Shown: positions 23,532 to 37,100 of the stretch, in pieces
How the letters are laid out: each line of letters begins with the position of its first letter
Position numbering within the stretch: the first letter of the stretch is position 1
DNA from: Ptychodera flava
Taxonomy: Eukaryota; Hemichordata; Enteropneusta; Ptychoderidae
Direction: 5' to 3'
NCBI RefSeq assembly: GCF_041260155.1
Contig: NC_091936.1
Span: forward strand, 44,428,930-44,492,929
DNA: 64,000 nt
Notes under the pieces: model-generated
The model's input: the letters and a program-made list of their open reading frames with translations, nothing else
Told to the model about the DNA's origin: nothing
Database searches by the model: none
Made by a program: the position numbers and the translations under genes

Positions 23532-25996
23532 AAAAGTTACCGCATCTGGTCCATTAGTTGAGTACAGCCATTGTGGACGGTGAAAGTTGCCTGAATGAAC
23601 AACTCAGTGGATGCAAAATTGTCACAATACTAAAATAACAACAAAAATAAAGAACAAATATTGGCAAATATTGACTACACACTAATTATTCTGCTACAGC
23701 TAATGTATACTACTTGAAGGAAAAATACTGTCGGAAGACTTAATTTTTCATTTCATATCATGATAAAGTCATGTGGGGTCAAATCCACCTGCCATTTTGA
23801 ACAATGGTTGAGGCTTCTTCACAAAAGGGGTTAGGGGTAATTCTCTTATGTTTCCATTTACGTGAGATCTAAGCCACTCCTTGACATTACTTTAGTTATT
23901 GTAGAAATTAATATTGCTGGTGCAAAGTTGGAATCATCTCTTCAATTGGCTTCTTCGTGTTTTCAGTTACATGTACTTCGTCAATGCTAACAATTAATTA
24001 TCTGTCCAAGCCACCTAAGAATGATTTTCTCAGCAATTTGGCTTTAGACGCTTATCATGATTGCTGACTTAACAAATTAGTACACAGATTCCTCACACAT
24101 GTTTGTGTGCATGTGTGTGTGTACATGATGGGCATAATATTTCAGATGTGATACATGGATTCCATCATACACTTGGTTCAAGTACGTTACAAGAATGTCT
24201 TGGTCTGTGCTACTTGCTACTACACCTTAATAAGTCAGGGTGTTTTGTGTCAGGTTTATTTCAAGTACTTTTCCTTAAAAGTTTTTCATTGGCAGATGGT
24301 TCAAATTTCCTTTGCTCTGCAAAATACTGGCACAAAGTTTGTCTGTGAGACTGAGAAAGGCAAGAACAAACATATTTCTTTACTGGTTATGTTGTTTAAA
24401 AGTACCTGATACAGAAGCACCCTCACTTACAAAAACTGCAGTGTTTCAAAACGGACATATATATATAAATAAAAATATGTACAAAGTGTAATCTATCTAC
24501 AAAACATCTAGCAACTATTCAATTAATTTGTAAAAAACCAACAAACAGTGAATAGAACACTTTGATGGGAATTATTAACAAGTGATCAGTGTGTAGCTGC
24601 TGTGATATTTCACACAAAATAAAAACAAGGTAATTAAAATCTAATTTTTCCCAGTCTTAAACAATGCACAAGCATTATCTAACCAACAAAACAAATCCAT
24701 GATTTTGCTGACTTTACAAATTTCTAGTTTCACTCAAAATAATAAATACAAAGTCATCTCACTTTTTACCAAATATGATTGAAAAAATATCCTAAAAATT
24801 CAGTGTGTTTAATGAACAAATATAAATAAGGTCATCCCAAGGGTCACACAAGCCATTAATTACGCCAATCAGATAAAAACATTTGAAAGCAAATTTTGAT
24901 CCAAATTAGCCAAGGTGTCCGAGAAAATCATCCAACAAAATATTGGACAATCATCTTAAAAACACAAATATGATAGCTAATCACAATTTGAACAAATCTG
25001 ACAGAGACATCATAAAAATCTATGGATAATTGGTTTTCAGCCACGATTTGCCATACAAGTACCTGAATTAAGGCAACAGGAACTTGGTGAATGATATTCT
25101 ACAGCATGCTCTTGTGAATTTGTTTGCCACCTTGGACAACTTGAGATCTCCTATAATTTGAACTCAATGTTTAGATGCATATAATTTCCTCTAAACCTCT
25201 TCTCTAGCAGCTTTGAAATTTGGTTAGCTGGTTTGGTGAGATGTTCTGATTCAGATTTGTTCAAACTATGATAAAATTACAGACCCGTAAGTTTTTGAGT
25301 ATTTTTCTAGCTTTCATTGAAGTTTCTTCTTAGAAATTGTGAAATTCTGGTTGTCTAATCCATGGCATCTCTCATTTAAATTTGTGAAAACTATGATATA
25401 ATTGATGTTAAACCTCTTCAAAATAGAAAAAAATACAAAAAAACATTGCATTGTGGAGATTAATTTTGCAAGTTTTGTTAAAAAATCTTTGAGTAAGCCA
25501 AAGTTTGATTGCTTCAAATTTGCTTTGACTTGACATTCCATACAGACATGTTCAGATTTATAACTGAGGATGACAATAACTACACTGTATTTGTGAGGAT
25601 ATTTTTGTAATTTGGAAAAAAGTCATTTGTGTTTGCGTACCCATCATTGAGCTTTGAACTTTGGTTAGCAGATCCCAAGTTTTCAGTATGTCTTTTGTCA
25701 GTTATGACAAAATCGTTATGTTCTCATTAATTATGTGCATATCAAGTATTGGATTCTTCAGGATCTGTGTGAAAGTTGGCCGGTAGGAGTATGACATACA
25801 TACACTATGCATTAGTTGCACATTTACACATCAACGCTGATTAAAATGGGAGCACAGTGTCATTGATGCTATTTTTTTTCAGAAGCAGGTTCCAAGTTAC
25901 TGGATTCTGACAAATGATGACGATGGACAACCAGCCCCTTGATACTCTTTAGGTTTGTTGATATTGCAGCATACAAAAAACTGCAGAGGTTTTTCA

Positions 25997-28900
25997 TCAC
26001 TTTGTAGAGGGAGTAGTCGTGGCTTTACGGGCCATTATCTTCATGTATTCAAGTGCATTGTGGGCAGCTTCTGCCCTTGAGTCCTCAGCCGTTTGTCCTG
26101 TTCCTTGGCACACGGCCACGGGAGTTGTTGTGAGTTGGACCAGGCACTGATGCTGTCCAGTGTGGCTCAGTTCCTCTATGGCAATGTATCTTACCTCAAA
26201 GTTTTGCTCTTCAGCAATCTCTTGAAGTAGCTTGCAATAATTGGTATCTGGATAATGTGTGGGAAAACATCGATATAAATACACCAGATATGAATAAAAT
26301 TATCTTTACAGGCTACGTGTTGATAAGGGTGAGATGATGGAGAGCCGTTTGGATGGAATGATGGCTGGGTGGGTTGGTGAGTTGTTGTTGTTGTTGTTTC
26401 TTTATTCTTCCTCAAGAAAGAGAAGAGTGACAACACACAAATAAACTCATACAGATGCAAAGAAAATGAGAAAAAAAAGAGGTAAGTGAGTGGGTGAATG
26501 GGTAGTTGGTTGGATGGTTGGGCAGGTGAGTGAATGAGAGCACAGCTGGCATTTTGGTTGACCACATTGCCAACAGCATCTACTTTACCAGTACAACTCA
26601 CCTTGAAGCTCAAAATGCCTCCTTGGGTCAGTGTAAGCTTGTTATTGTGTCTGCACAGAGAAATACCTGTGAACCTGTGCTATTGTTTGAGCTCAATTAT
26701 TTTGATGTGAGTTTTGTGAGTTTTTGTTTTCTCAAATAAACAAGCGCCATGGTAACACCAAATGATGTCTCGAAATAACAAGGAAAATGGGATTCCAGAG
26801 TTGCAATATCCTGGCAAAGTCAATCAGACCAGGACTTGTCAAAAATAAAGTCTACTAGTCCTGAATAAAAATGTAATAGTGTTGAAACATCAAAATACAT
26901 CATGTACAATGTATAAAGGTCAAGCTCACATGATTTGGAATGTTTAATTACAATTTTATAAATATTCATTGGCCAATGGTTTGATTGCTTATATGTACCC
27001 GGTACTTTCTCACTGCAAAGGATTATTATTAGAGAATGATCTGATCACAAACAATGATCAAGAAGTTAGTGACCACGTACTCATACCATGAGCCAGAAAG
27101 TGAATGTCTAATTAGCTAACAGTTGGCTAGGTTGTAAATCATTCTTTTACTGAAGTTGGCATATCAGCATGGAATCACAGAAGGATATGCCACTCTTTGC
27201 TACAGCATAAGGAGATGGGGAAAAGTATTCTAAATTTGTCATTAGGGAAAGACTGCATTAACTTGCATGGTACCTGAAACCCGGGTCTTTGCCTGAACAA
27301 CTCGGGTGACAAACAGAAGACTTTTAATCCCCCCAAGGTGTGAATGTTCCATTGTTATGTTTATCTTATCCAGCTGGTGCCATTGTAGGAAAGGCAGGTC
27401 TGTGAAATTGATCCTCTGATAAGTAAGTAGGGAAGTAGGGTATTCCTAACTTAATGGAGCTTTCCCGTAATGGTTCAATGTGTTCCATTTGTCCATTGAT
27501 TCTTGTGATTGCCTTCCCTAATGGGGTCTCTGTTACATGTAATTGAAGCCTTGACTGTTATGTTTTTCTTCAAACATCACAGAAAATTATGGTGTGATGC
27601 AAGTACATCTTGCATACTCAACAGTTTTTTCCATGGGACTTCAGAAGGTCCATTTTAAAGTTCACAGTTCAAAAACGATGCCACCTCAAGCAATCTCAGG
27701 TTATTTTTGCAACAGTACAAGCTGAAGATTCTCTCTTAATCATATATAGCTGACCATGACCAAAGGCTATTATTAATGGGACCAGGGCGGCACAAAACAA
27801 CATTTACACTACAACTTATCATACTCTTCGTCCTTTGTCAAAGCATCTTAAGATGGTAATGTTGCGAAAGTTTTGTGATGATCCCGTCAACTTCGACAAC
27901 TTCGCTAGACAAGAAATCCTCCCACAAAACAGGGAAACTATTACTGATACACAAAACTAAAACAGCCATGCGGACTCATAAAATAATGAGAAGACAAGAG
28001 TCTGAGGAAGAGTGGAGTTGTCTTTTTGAAGTGTATCGATGTTGAAGCTCAGAGAGATATTGCAGTCCAGTGCCCATAACTGAATTGAAGCAAGAAGATA
28101 CAACTTTATAGTGAATGTGAGAACTAAATAGGCAGCCAATGTAGTTTTTGCAAAAGGGGTTGGACATAATCATACTTCTTAACATTACAGACAAGACAAA
28201 CGACAACAATCAGAACTCTTTGCAACTATAAGCTGTTTTAGGCAACCAGAATGGAGACAGTTACAATAGTCTAAGCAAGACAGAACAAATGCAGAGACAA
28301 GGATTTGAGTAGCTTGTGGAGAGATCAGGTGACGAACAGAGCTAATCAGTTCAAGTTGAATATACCGGTATGCAGCTTTGCAAATATTCTACACGTGTTC
28401 ACACATATTCATGTTAGATTCGAGTGTGACTTCTAAGTTTTTGACACTGGAGGCAAAAATTATATCAAAATCACCCAGAATTAATGACGAAAGAAGAGAT
28501 GATTTTGCAGCTTGTCTGGATGATGATATTAGTATTGCTTCAGTTTTATTGTCATTCAATTGAAGTTTAATAGATGTCATCCACTGCTTGATGTCAGATT
28601 TGCAGACGTAATTGAGGAACAAAAATTGAATTTGTTGGAGACTACCTGATACTGTCATACACAATGAGGCAGAGATTGACATCTATAATAAAATTGAAGA
28701 GTACCTGGTATACTTAGTGAGGAAGACTTTAACCTTGCGATCTTCTCTCCAGTTGGGTTAGGTAGAGATCCCCATAACATCATACCTTTCCCCTTTGGTA
28801 AGCTATTTGAAACCTGCCAATAACAAAATAAATATATTAAATCAATCAATCAATCAATAAAAATGCTGGTTTCAGTAAAGGTAACATTGACCAGGCTTAG

Positions 28901-31900
28901 ACTCGTATACCTCAGTAACAAACACAGTATTGATAAAATTATGACATACATATACAGAAAGCAACAAGAATGAAAGCCTTACCCCAACTCCAAGCTCTAG
29001 ATCATAATCTGCAGGGCCTATTTCCGCATCTGGTGGTAAATCTTTAATTCTTTGTAGCATGGCCCATGCAGCAGCTCGTTTCGCTATTTTCTTGGACCTG
29101 CCTTTACCTGTTGTTAGATCAAGGATATGAATATGTAATATCTTTACAATTTTAAAAACTAGTCTAGGAATTTGTCTACCCATTAGAGACACAGCAGACT
29201 TCCCTGAAGAATCTCCAATGATACAAATCATAATGAATCATGAGATATCTCCAGTACTGTGTACTGAACAATTTTGGTAGAATCAAGAGGTGGAGATGAT
29301 TTATCGCAAAATGCAACTATGTATAAAGATGCTGGGGTTTTGCTTACGTTGGGCATCATGTGTCATGTTATACCATGTGTCATGGTATTATGAACGCTGA
29401 GAGACACTTGTATACTTATACTAGAAACATGAAAGTAAATTGAAAATTTAATGTAGCAATATCTTCAGGCACTCAAAATTTAAAGATTAAAAGATTTGGT
29501 ATAAAAATTTGAAGATTAAAATCATACCCAGTGACAGAAATCAAAAATTAATATGACAAAATGACTCTTTGGCATTCAGTCACTTGCATGACAGTTTAAT
29601 GGTCCACAATACAGTTTTGTACTAGCATGTTCATTTTGGTGAACAAAGATGAGGGCGCTGTTCACTTTAGAAGTTGGATCAGCAATTACTAGTACTAGTA
29701 TATTCTAAAATGAGAGGTCAATGTCATCACTGGCAAAGCTAATTTGGCTAATGATGTACTGATATAATTTGGAGGAAGAGAAAGAAAAATTGAATGATAT
29801 CCTGAGAAAGAAAAGAGTTCATAAAAGCAGCAACACTGGCTTTAAATTTGTAATTGACATAATTTTATGGGAGAATACACTGGATACTACAATGTACTTC
29901 TCTAATCTTTGATCACTCCAGACTCAAGTAACCATTCTGTTCAGTTTCAGAATGTTTCAATCCCTTCCAGTGCATTACAAAGGAGTGAAAGGCAACAGAA
30001 AATAATGATATTGACCTTGTTCCTGAAAACTGTGAACTCTGCATGCGATGATAAATTCTCGGGAATGGGGAGGACCACATTCACTGAGTAAGATGTAGTC
30101 TGGTCTTCTCCAGTGCCTTGCCACGACCAATTCCTGTAGCTGTCCAACTGGATTTCCAGGTATGCCGTCATTGTAGGCGGCTGTGCCATCTGTTACTGTT
30201 GAAGTAGACCCAGTCGGGCTGCTATTTGACGTGAGATTTGAAACAAAAAGTGGAAAGGTGTGAGCTCACAGTGTCAGCAGTTGTTTTTATTCAATAGTCA
30301 CTGTGATACAAAATGATACCAATGTGTATAAATAAACTGATATTAAAATACATTGATCTGAGGTAAAAATACTGAAAATTTCCTGAGACATGGATGCAGT
30401 CTGTAGACTTTCTCACACCTCCTTGTTGGTTGTAAAGCAATGAGGCCAGCTCAAGTCAAACCACTGAGGGCGCAATCAGAGTGATCGGGAGATATGAGGC
30501 TGCACAGCAAACGTGAGGATGTCAGAATATACAGGTACACTGTACATTGTCTGATGTCATCTGATAAGCATTCACAGCTCTAGTTGACTGCAGAAGCTGT
30601 TGGCAACGTCTTACAACACAACTGTGTTTCAAACCACACAACGAAACGTACCACCATTCTCTTTAGCAGAGTTGATATCTTTTCACTCTCAAAATGTCGA
30701 ACTGAATGGAAGACGTCAGTAAAATTAAATATGTGATGGAATGTTCCTTTGGAGAATGTATTTGAGACTAAACAATGTGACAGGCTGTTCTCCTGTAACT
30801 CTCTCTCATACATTTTTTTAGTTGAAAAACTATAGTCACACTCAGTATATGGCAAGTATATGACAAAATTTGTCATATACTCATCACTCCAGCCTGATGA
30901 TGTTTACCATAAATTTTCAGACAAAATTTAAGATTTTTCCCATCATTTATGATATATGAGAAAACATCTGATCCTTGTGTTGTATCAGCATTCATGTCAT
31001 TTGTGCTACGTCAGACACTCGACTTTGTCTTATATCTGATGAGGCACAAATGACACTCATGCTGATATGACACAGTCACTGGTGATATTTGGTAATATTT
31101 ACTGATTATTAGTGAAAATTTGTTTTTGTCTTTCAGTTGTTAATTGATATATGCATGTGCCTTTCACTTGTCGATTGGATGTATGTCATTATACCGATAC
31201 CGTATGTACCATAACTCGTTCTCACGCAAATTTTCATGTAAGCAACTGTATGGAGAAGCAAAGACATGTCTTTTTACGGAGGAAGAGGAGGATATATGTA
31301 TTTTTCAGTCATTCAAGGGTTTAATCCCTAATGTTCTACACTTTTCCAACTACTTGCACATTGTTTAGGAGAGTGATATTAACAGGCAAACACCGTACAA
31401 TTCGTGACTTTGTTCTTTAGAATAACTGAAAATCATAAGGAAATCAACATGGTTTGGAATATATATCTTGAACTTGTCAATCAAATAGTCTGAAATCAAC
31501 AATACATCTGTGGCATGAATTTGTTGATATTCACACAAAGATTGGCAAATCAGCTGCACAACACTAATTCTTGTGATTGGTGAAAATATAAGCTTTGTAT
31601 GATGGCAACTGTATATTCATTACCTGGGTTCTTGTGCAGCAGGTGAAGGCTTGGGCACTTGTATGTTGAACTGCTGTAGGACATTTTCTGCAGCGTTGTG
31701 TTTAGCTTGTTTCTTGCTGGTGCCATCTCCATTGGCAGTGTGTTCACCCACTGTGACTCTGTACACAAACTTTGGTTGGTGCGCTGCTCCTTCACACGCA
31801 ATGAGGTCATACATTGGAGTCAACGACCTCTTTGTGCAGAGCTCTTGAAGTATACTGATGGGTGTTTTCATTGGTTTTGCGCCACTTTCACTCTGCTAAA

Positions 31901-33797
31901 ATATATCAAATATCAAAGTCAGAAATGTACATATGATAAATGTTACACTTACATCCATATACCAATATCTTTATACATCACTGAGAAATTGCAAATTTGG
32001 TAAATGATAGTTGTGTTTTGGAATGTTGCTGAGTAGATCAACATCAAAAGTATTTCATAAATCTATGTCAGCATCATTTGCTTCAACCTTTCAGGCCTGA
32101 ACCCTTATATATAGTAGAGGTAGCTGTGGGAAGTTACAAAATAAGTCAGGCATGAAAGGGTCAAGCCTAACCCTTTGATTTTGTATGGTGCATTCATGTT
32201 GACTCTGAATGCTTCAAATTTATGTTCCTAACATCAATAGTGAGCATGGATCAGCAGATTCAAAGCATGCAAAGTCTCTTCAATCTTTAGTTTTACAGGC
32301 TCCTTCCATGAACATGGTACACTAGTCATTTTGCTTACTAAAACCTTAATGGGTTGTTTTATTTTTAGTTACCAGTTAGTTGACAATGGTATTCTTGGTA
32401 ATACACAAACTATAACTTTATAAAGAACAACTTTTTGAAAAACCTTGAATGCACATGGTCAACCCCTTTACTTTGAATGGTCACAATCTAAATTAAATTT
32501 GCATAAACAGGAACACATTACAGGAAGTTGTTTGAAAATATCTACAAACTATTTCCCTCATTGGCAAAGCTCAACACAAATGGATTGTGCCATAATTACT
32601 TTTCTATATTTTAGCTCTGGTGAACAATAAGTTATGATGTTAGAAGTTTACAGCTGATGTTGGTAGATTTTCATGGTCAGTAATAGGATTTGTTGCAACC
32701 CTTTCTTGCCAATACAACGACTGAGGAATTTCTACTCTTGACATACTGTCCGAAATGATTTGTTTGTATCGAATTTAGAAATGTAATTATCTCAAGTAAT
32801 GAAGATCACTTTGATGAGCAAGGAGTAGTCTTAATACCGGTATACATGTATGTGTGAGGGTATTAATTGTGCAAAATATATTGAATTAAGTATCAAGGGA
32901 AAAAGCATTCATAGTATTAAAGGACCAGGATTGAACTCTTGGATTCAACAAAGGCTTTTTTGAGAAACTTTTTTTATATGCAACACAGCATGAAAATTTC
33001 CATGTACATGACTTTGGACTAATGGCATGCATATCAAAGTTTATATGGCAATATTAGAGTTATATGCATCGATTATGATGTTATCATTAATTTAATCACA
33101 GCAATGCAGTACACGTACTGCCATTGATTACTTTGGTATACAGTAAGTCTATGAATAAGATGACCGTGATCATGGGAAGAAAGAGGAAGAGCATAGTTAC
33201 CAAGTTGGTAGTAATTCCTAGCAAATTAAGAGCTGGGATATCACAAACCATCATGTCTTGTCAAAAATCTGACGCCTAAAATAAGTGGTATCTTTGACCA
33301 TGCTTTGACCAATATTATATAAAAGTCAAACTTGCATTTTCTAGCTTTTGACCATAATTTTTTGTCATCTTATTAACATGGTTTATCAAATCTTGTAGCA
33401 GTGGTGGGTAAAACGATACACAAATGTAGTAATAGGTGTAATGACAATTGCCGCTCCTATGCCCCACCCCCACACTAAATAAATGGAACGAGAAAATTGT
33501 AATTTTCTTTGTGAACCGAACGTATTTGGCTTGATATGAAATATAGATATTGCATGCATTCGAAAATACTGTTATATCGCAAAACAATATTATCAAGGTT
33601 GCCGTGACCCATAACGTGCGGGATTCCCCCAACGCCCTACAGTGAAGCCCTTGTGTGAGTAACTTTATTGTTTTCTGTGAACCATGTCACCATGTGCATT
33701 TCGCACGCCAAAAAAATAACACACATGCCGGAACAGAAATCTGTCTTTGCAGATCGCTTACCTGGCGTTCCGTAATCTCTGGCAAGACGGTCGTCAT
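25997..33797 (-). CDS. PRKRA: PRKRA/TARBP2-like dsRNA-binding protein (Dicer partner)
   Basis: Six coding exons (minus strand): 33797-33762, 31895-31624, 30221-30016, 29107-28983, 28813-28705, 26247-25997. All junctions are GT-AG and phases agree, giving 332 aa (human PRKRA 313). The start is the short exon beginning MTTVLPEITERQ, which joins in frame to the KTPISILQEL exon. There are three dsRNA-binding domains. The first (about residues 22-88) has SKKQAKHNAAENVL and the second (126-192) has SKKIAKRAAAWAML; both keep the KKxAK RNA-binding lysines. The third (251-320) lacks them and ends ALEYMKIMARK, as in the Dicer-binding and dimerising domain of the family. The linker NPTGEKIARLKSSSLSIP matches PRKRA more closely than TARBP2. 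Vertebrate homologues assist Dicer and microRNA loading, and PRKRA also activates PKR; a single ancestral-type gene is likely here. It is divergent from TACO1 across a shared promoter. A LINE fragment sits in the last intron. Confidence 0.95.
27955..28690 (-). mobile_element. Truncated LINE fragment (CR1/L2/Jockey-like reverse transcriptase, C-terminal part)
   Basis: Translation of the minus strand gives SDIKQWMTSIKLQLNDNKTE, then CKAAYRYIQLELISSVRHL, then FVLSCLDYCNCLHSGC. These are typical motifs of the palm/thumb part of CR1/L2/Jockey-type reverse transcriptases. Downstream pieces match the usual C-terminal stretch (KRQLHSSSDSCLL). The reading shifts between frames and has stops, so it is a dead, 5'-truncated copy. 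It lies in the last intron of the PRKRA-like gene in the same orientation and begins 15 bp past the exon-5 donor. Confidence 0.8.
28839..28862 (+). repeat. (AATC)n microsatellite
   Basis: A short AATC run next to exon 5 of the PRKRA-like gene. Confidence 0.7.
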
Positions 33798-34182
33798 TTT
33801 GGACGTAGTACTATATTGCGTTTTTTGTATTAAAGTTGTGGATTCCGGCCAGCAACACCGAATTCAACCCGGCTTCCTGCGGTTCTGAACTCGATCAGTC
33901 CAGGGCAGCGGTCGCCATCTCTGCGAGCTGATTGGCTAAATCCGTTGACGCCTGCGCAGGGCTGCTTCAAAAGACTGAGAAACGATATAACCAACAATCG
34001 CACTTCAAAGATGTCAGCCCCCTGTAGCAAACGTCGTGCGTTTAGTTACTGGTGAAGATCATCGTGACCCGAGGGGCTTAAAAGCAACTTCTACATGGGC
34101 GTTGCATGCTTATGTTCAACATATTTATAATTAGCTCTTGATATTTCGTAGCATATTGTCATCATTGGTACCAAAGTTGACC
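33798..34182. promoter_or_regulatory. Probable bidirectional promoter of PRKRA-like gene and TACO1
   Basis: Two divergent start codons lie 385 bp apart. The interval is richer in G+C and CpG than its surroundings. It contains an inverted CCAAT box (GATTGGCT, about 33930-33937), a YY1-like AGATGGCGAC on the minus strand (about 33911-33920) and CCTGCGCAGG (33951-33960), which resembles an NRF1 half site. No TATA box is placed for either gene, as usual for housekeeping promoters. The motif assignments are inference. Confidence 0.6.
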
Positions 34183-37100
34183 ATGGCATTTTGCCGACCG
34201 TGGCTGGTGCTATTTAACAGCAACGGAAACCTGTCCAAAATAATCTCAACAATGGCTGCACCTGTCGCGAAGCTGCATAGTTCTGGAAAACATCGACATC
34301 TGCATCTTATTTCGCCCTTGTACGCATGTACTTTGGTCAATGACGTGAGACCTCTGCCGTCTCAGACAGTGAATTACAACAGCGTGGTTGTAATGGCACC
34401 AATTCACACTGGCCAAATTAGACAGGCAGGCCACAATAAATGGTCGAAAGTGAAGCACATAAAAGGGCCAAAAGACCTCGCGCGGAGCAAGGAATTTGGT
34501 AAAATGATACAGAAAATAAAGTTTGCAGTTCAGAGTAAGTAATGTAACGCCGAGAAACAACAGGTTCACGTAATAATTGCTACCCAAGGGATTTACCATG
34601 AGTTCACAGGACTTTTGGAAGGAAATTGTCAAAAAAGGCTGAAGACGAAAATACTGAAAAAGAATATATAAATTGTCTCCTTTAAAGGGCAAACTTTCAA
34701 AAGAGAAAAAAAATCACAAAACTGAAGTCAAAAAGTGAGACTGAAAAACACTGTACGCAACATATCCATGCCCTACCTAGTTCTAAATCTCTAAAAATTT
34801 ACAAATCTTTACGGGCAAAAATATTGCATAACATTCTGAATACCCCTCCTACTATGTAATGATTCATCCCTGAGGAATAGTTCTCCTAGAAATTTGTGTC
34901 CTGTAGTGCAATGAAATGTTACATAAACGGGAGTGGGCATTTTAAGACACGTACTGCTGTATGGTAAAATGTATAGCTGGAAAGAACAGAAGAGGACCTT
35001 TCAGTCATTTATCATCTGTAAGCCTTGCCACTTTAAAGTCACAACTGCTTTGCAAAGGATTCAGAATAAGCTGGAACTGTGCTCTGCTGCATTTGGAAGA
35101 GAAGTAAACCAACAAGGGTCTTTGATAGAGTATACAAATTACCAACCGTTTGCATTATTTTGGTTATATTGTTTCATATTTTGTTGTAGGATGTTGAAAC
35201 TGTACTTGTGTAGCCACTAACAAATATAGAATTTTTTTTCAGTTTGATACCAATCAACAGTTTCTTTTATGCAGAAAAGGGAATTCAGAATGAGATGTTT
35301 ATGTTTTATGAATCCTTCTGCATGTTCCATGTCATGCTTCATATCATTATCATGAAATCTGTTGAAGATAGATTAATTGATTAGCTGTTTTATTTAATTA
35401 CAGGTGATGGCGCTGATCCTGAACTGAATTCTTCGTTAGCAAATCTAATGCAAATGGCAAGGTCTATAGGAATGCCCAAATCCACAATTGAAGGTGTAAT
35501 AGCCAAAGCAGGCGTAAGTGAAAAGAATTTAATAGAACTTATCCTTTTCACATTAGCCATTCACGATACTAATAATTTTTAATTACCTGTGTTTTGTTCT
35601 CTTCCAGTTGTCACATTCAAAGGAGAAATTCTAATATCCAACAAATGGCAGCAATAAACTTCAAGGTTTTGCTCCATGATTTAGGGCAGGCATTCATACA
35701 TCCGTCCAACCGTCCATCAATCAATCCAGCCATCCATAAGAAAGTGCATTTGTTTGGCTAAATCTACATTAGGTCAAGTGCAGAGCAGATGAAGAACAAC
35801 TTAACTTCAACAAATTTATGCAATAAATTTTTGACCCTCTATTACCCTAAGTTTCATGCACTCACTTTCATGATGCATGTAACTGTATTTTCTTATTTAT
35901 TTGCACAAAAAATATTGAATATTAATTGTATTAGTTTCTACTGCAGCATAATCCTTAGCATTTTTCATCAATTTCTAACATTTTTGAATCATGAATATTT
36001 CTTAAACTATCAACAAGAAAAAATACAGTTTTTCATCAGAAAGAGATGTTATTACAACCTCTTTTTCTGTTTTCCTTTCTTTCAGACTGGCTCTAAAGGT
36101 GTAGCATCAACATCCGTAATCTTTGAAGCAAGGGGACCTGCTGGCTCATGTCTGCTTCTAGAGGTACTCACAGACAACACAAACAGAACACGGCAGGAGT
36201 TACGGACAATACTGAGGAAGTTAGGGTAATTACCTTTGCTTGACTATATGCTAGATCAACCTATGTGCTTGTTTTTAATCAAGTCGTAACAGTTGTATAC
36301 CAGCCGTAGCAAATGTTTCGACATAAAAATGCATGATTTAACATAAAATTTGTGTAGGAGCTGTGATGGAATGTTTTCCCAATAATGGAAGACAGAAGGT
36401 GATCATTTTGACATTTACTTTGGCTATTTTTTTTAAGAAGTTCCTATCATTCTGCCCATTTAGACTTAAATCAGCAGCTGTTAGAGCTCTGCTCTCATAG
36501 TCATTGTCAATGGCAAGACACACACTTTCATCGTGTAACTTCAGGTATATACAAGTACATATTATCATGTCACAATGTCATCATAAGTATCTGCATTTAT
36601 CACTATACCACAGGCTTGAATAGCCCCTTGACAAACAACCATCATCTTCACTAGTGTTACCTCTATGCTGAATTGACACTCCACTGACCTAGCGGAAACA
36701 CTTCGCTGTGTTGCAAGAACATTTATTTATTACATTTATTACATGTAATATATAGAATCAAAGAAATTTCATAAAAAATCTGTAATCAACTCAAAGAGTT
36801 CAGAATTTTGTGTGGTTAAAAGGCTGAGTTTTGCACTTGAAACAAATATGCATAATGAAAAATATGTCAACAGATTGCAACTTTTACAATACAATGGTAG
36901 AGAAAATATAAACATATGCACTGCATGGTAGAGAAAATATAAACATACGCACACCATGACATGTACGTTCAGGCTATGATATGTCAATTTGTAGATGCTC
37001 TCTTGGTGAGCCAGGGACAGCGATGTATGCATTTGCTCACAAGGGAGTCATCAGGGTGTCTGGTCTTAAGGAGGATGGATCAACAACTCTGCTGGATGAA

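Larger units (their letters stand above)
15865..25996. other. Long gene-free stretch with decayed repeats
   Basis: No exon, domain or RNA gene could be supported. It contains an inverted pair of a short repeat (17316-17895), a poly-G repeat (about 22400-22740), a 390-bp palindrome (23141-23531) and decayed relatives of the 14.4-kb element. The part just below 25996 should contain the 3' UTR of the PRKRA-like gene, but I could not fix its polyadenylation site. Confidence 0.4.

Noticed and set aside
26191-26613. 140-codon frame overlapping the last PRKRA-like exon
   Set aside because: It is in a different frame from the conserved third dsRNA-binding domain and lies mostly in low-complexity intron.
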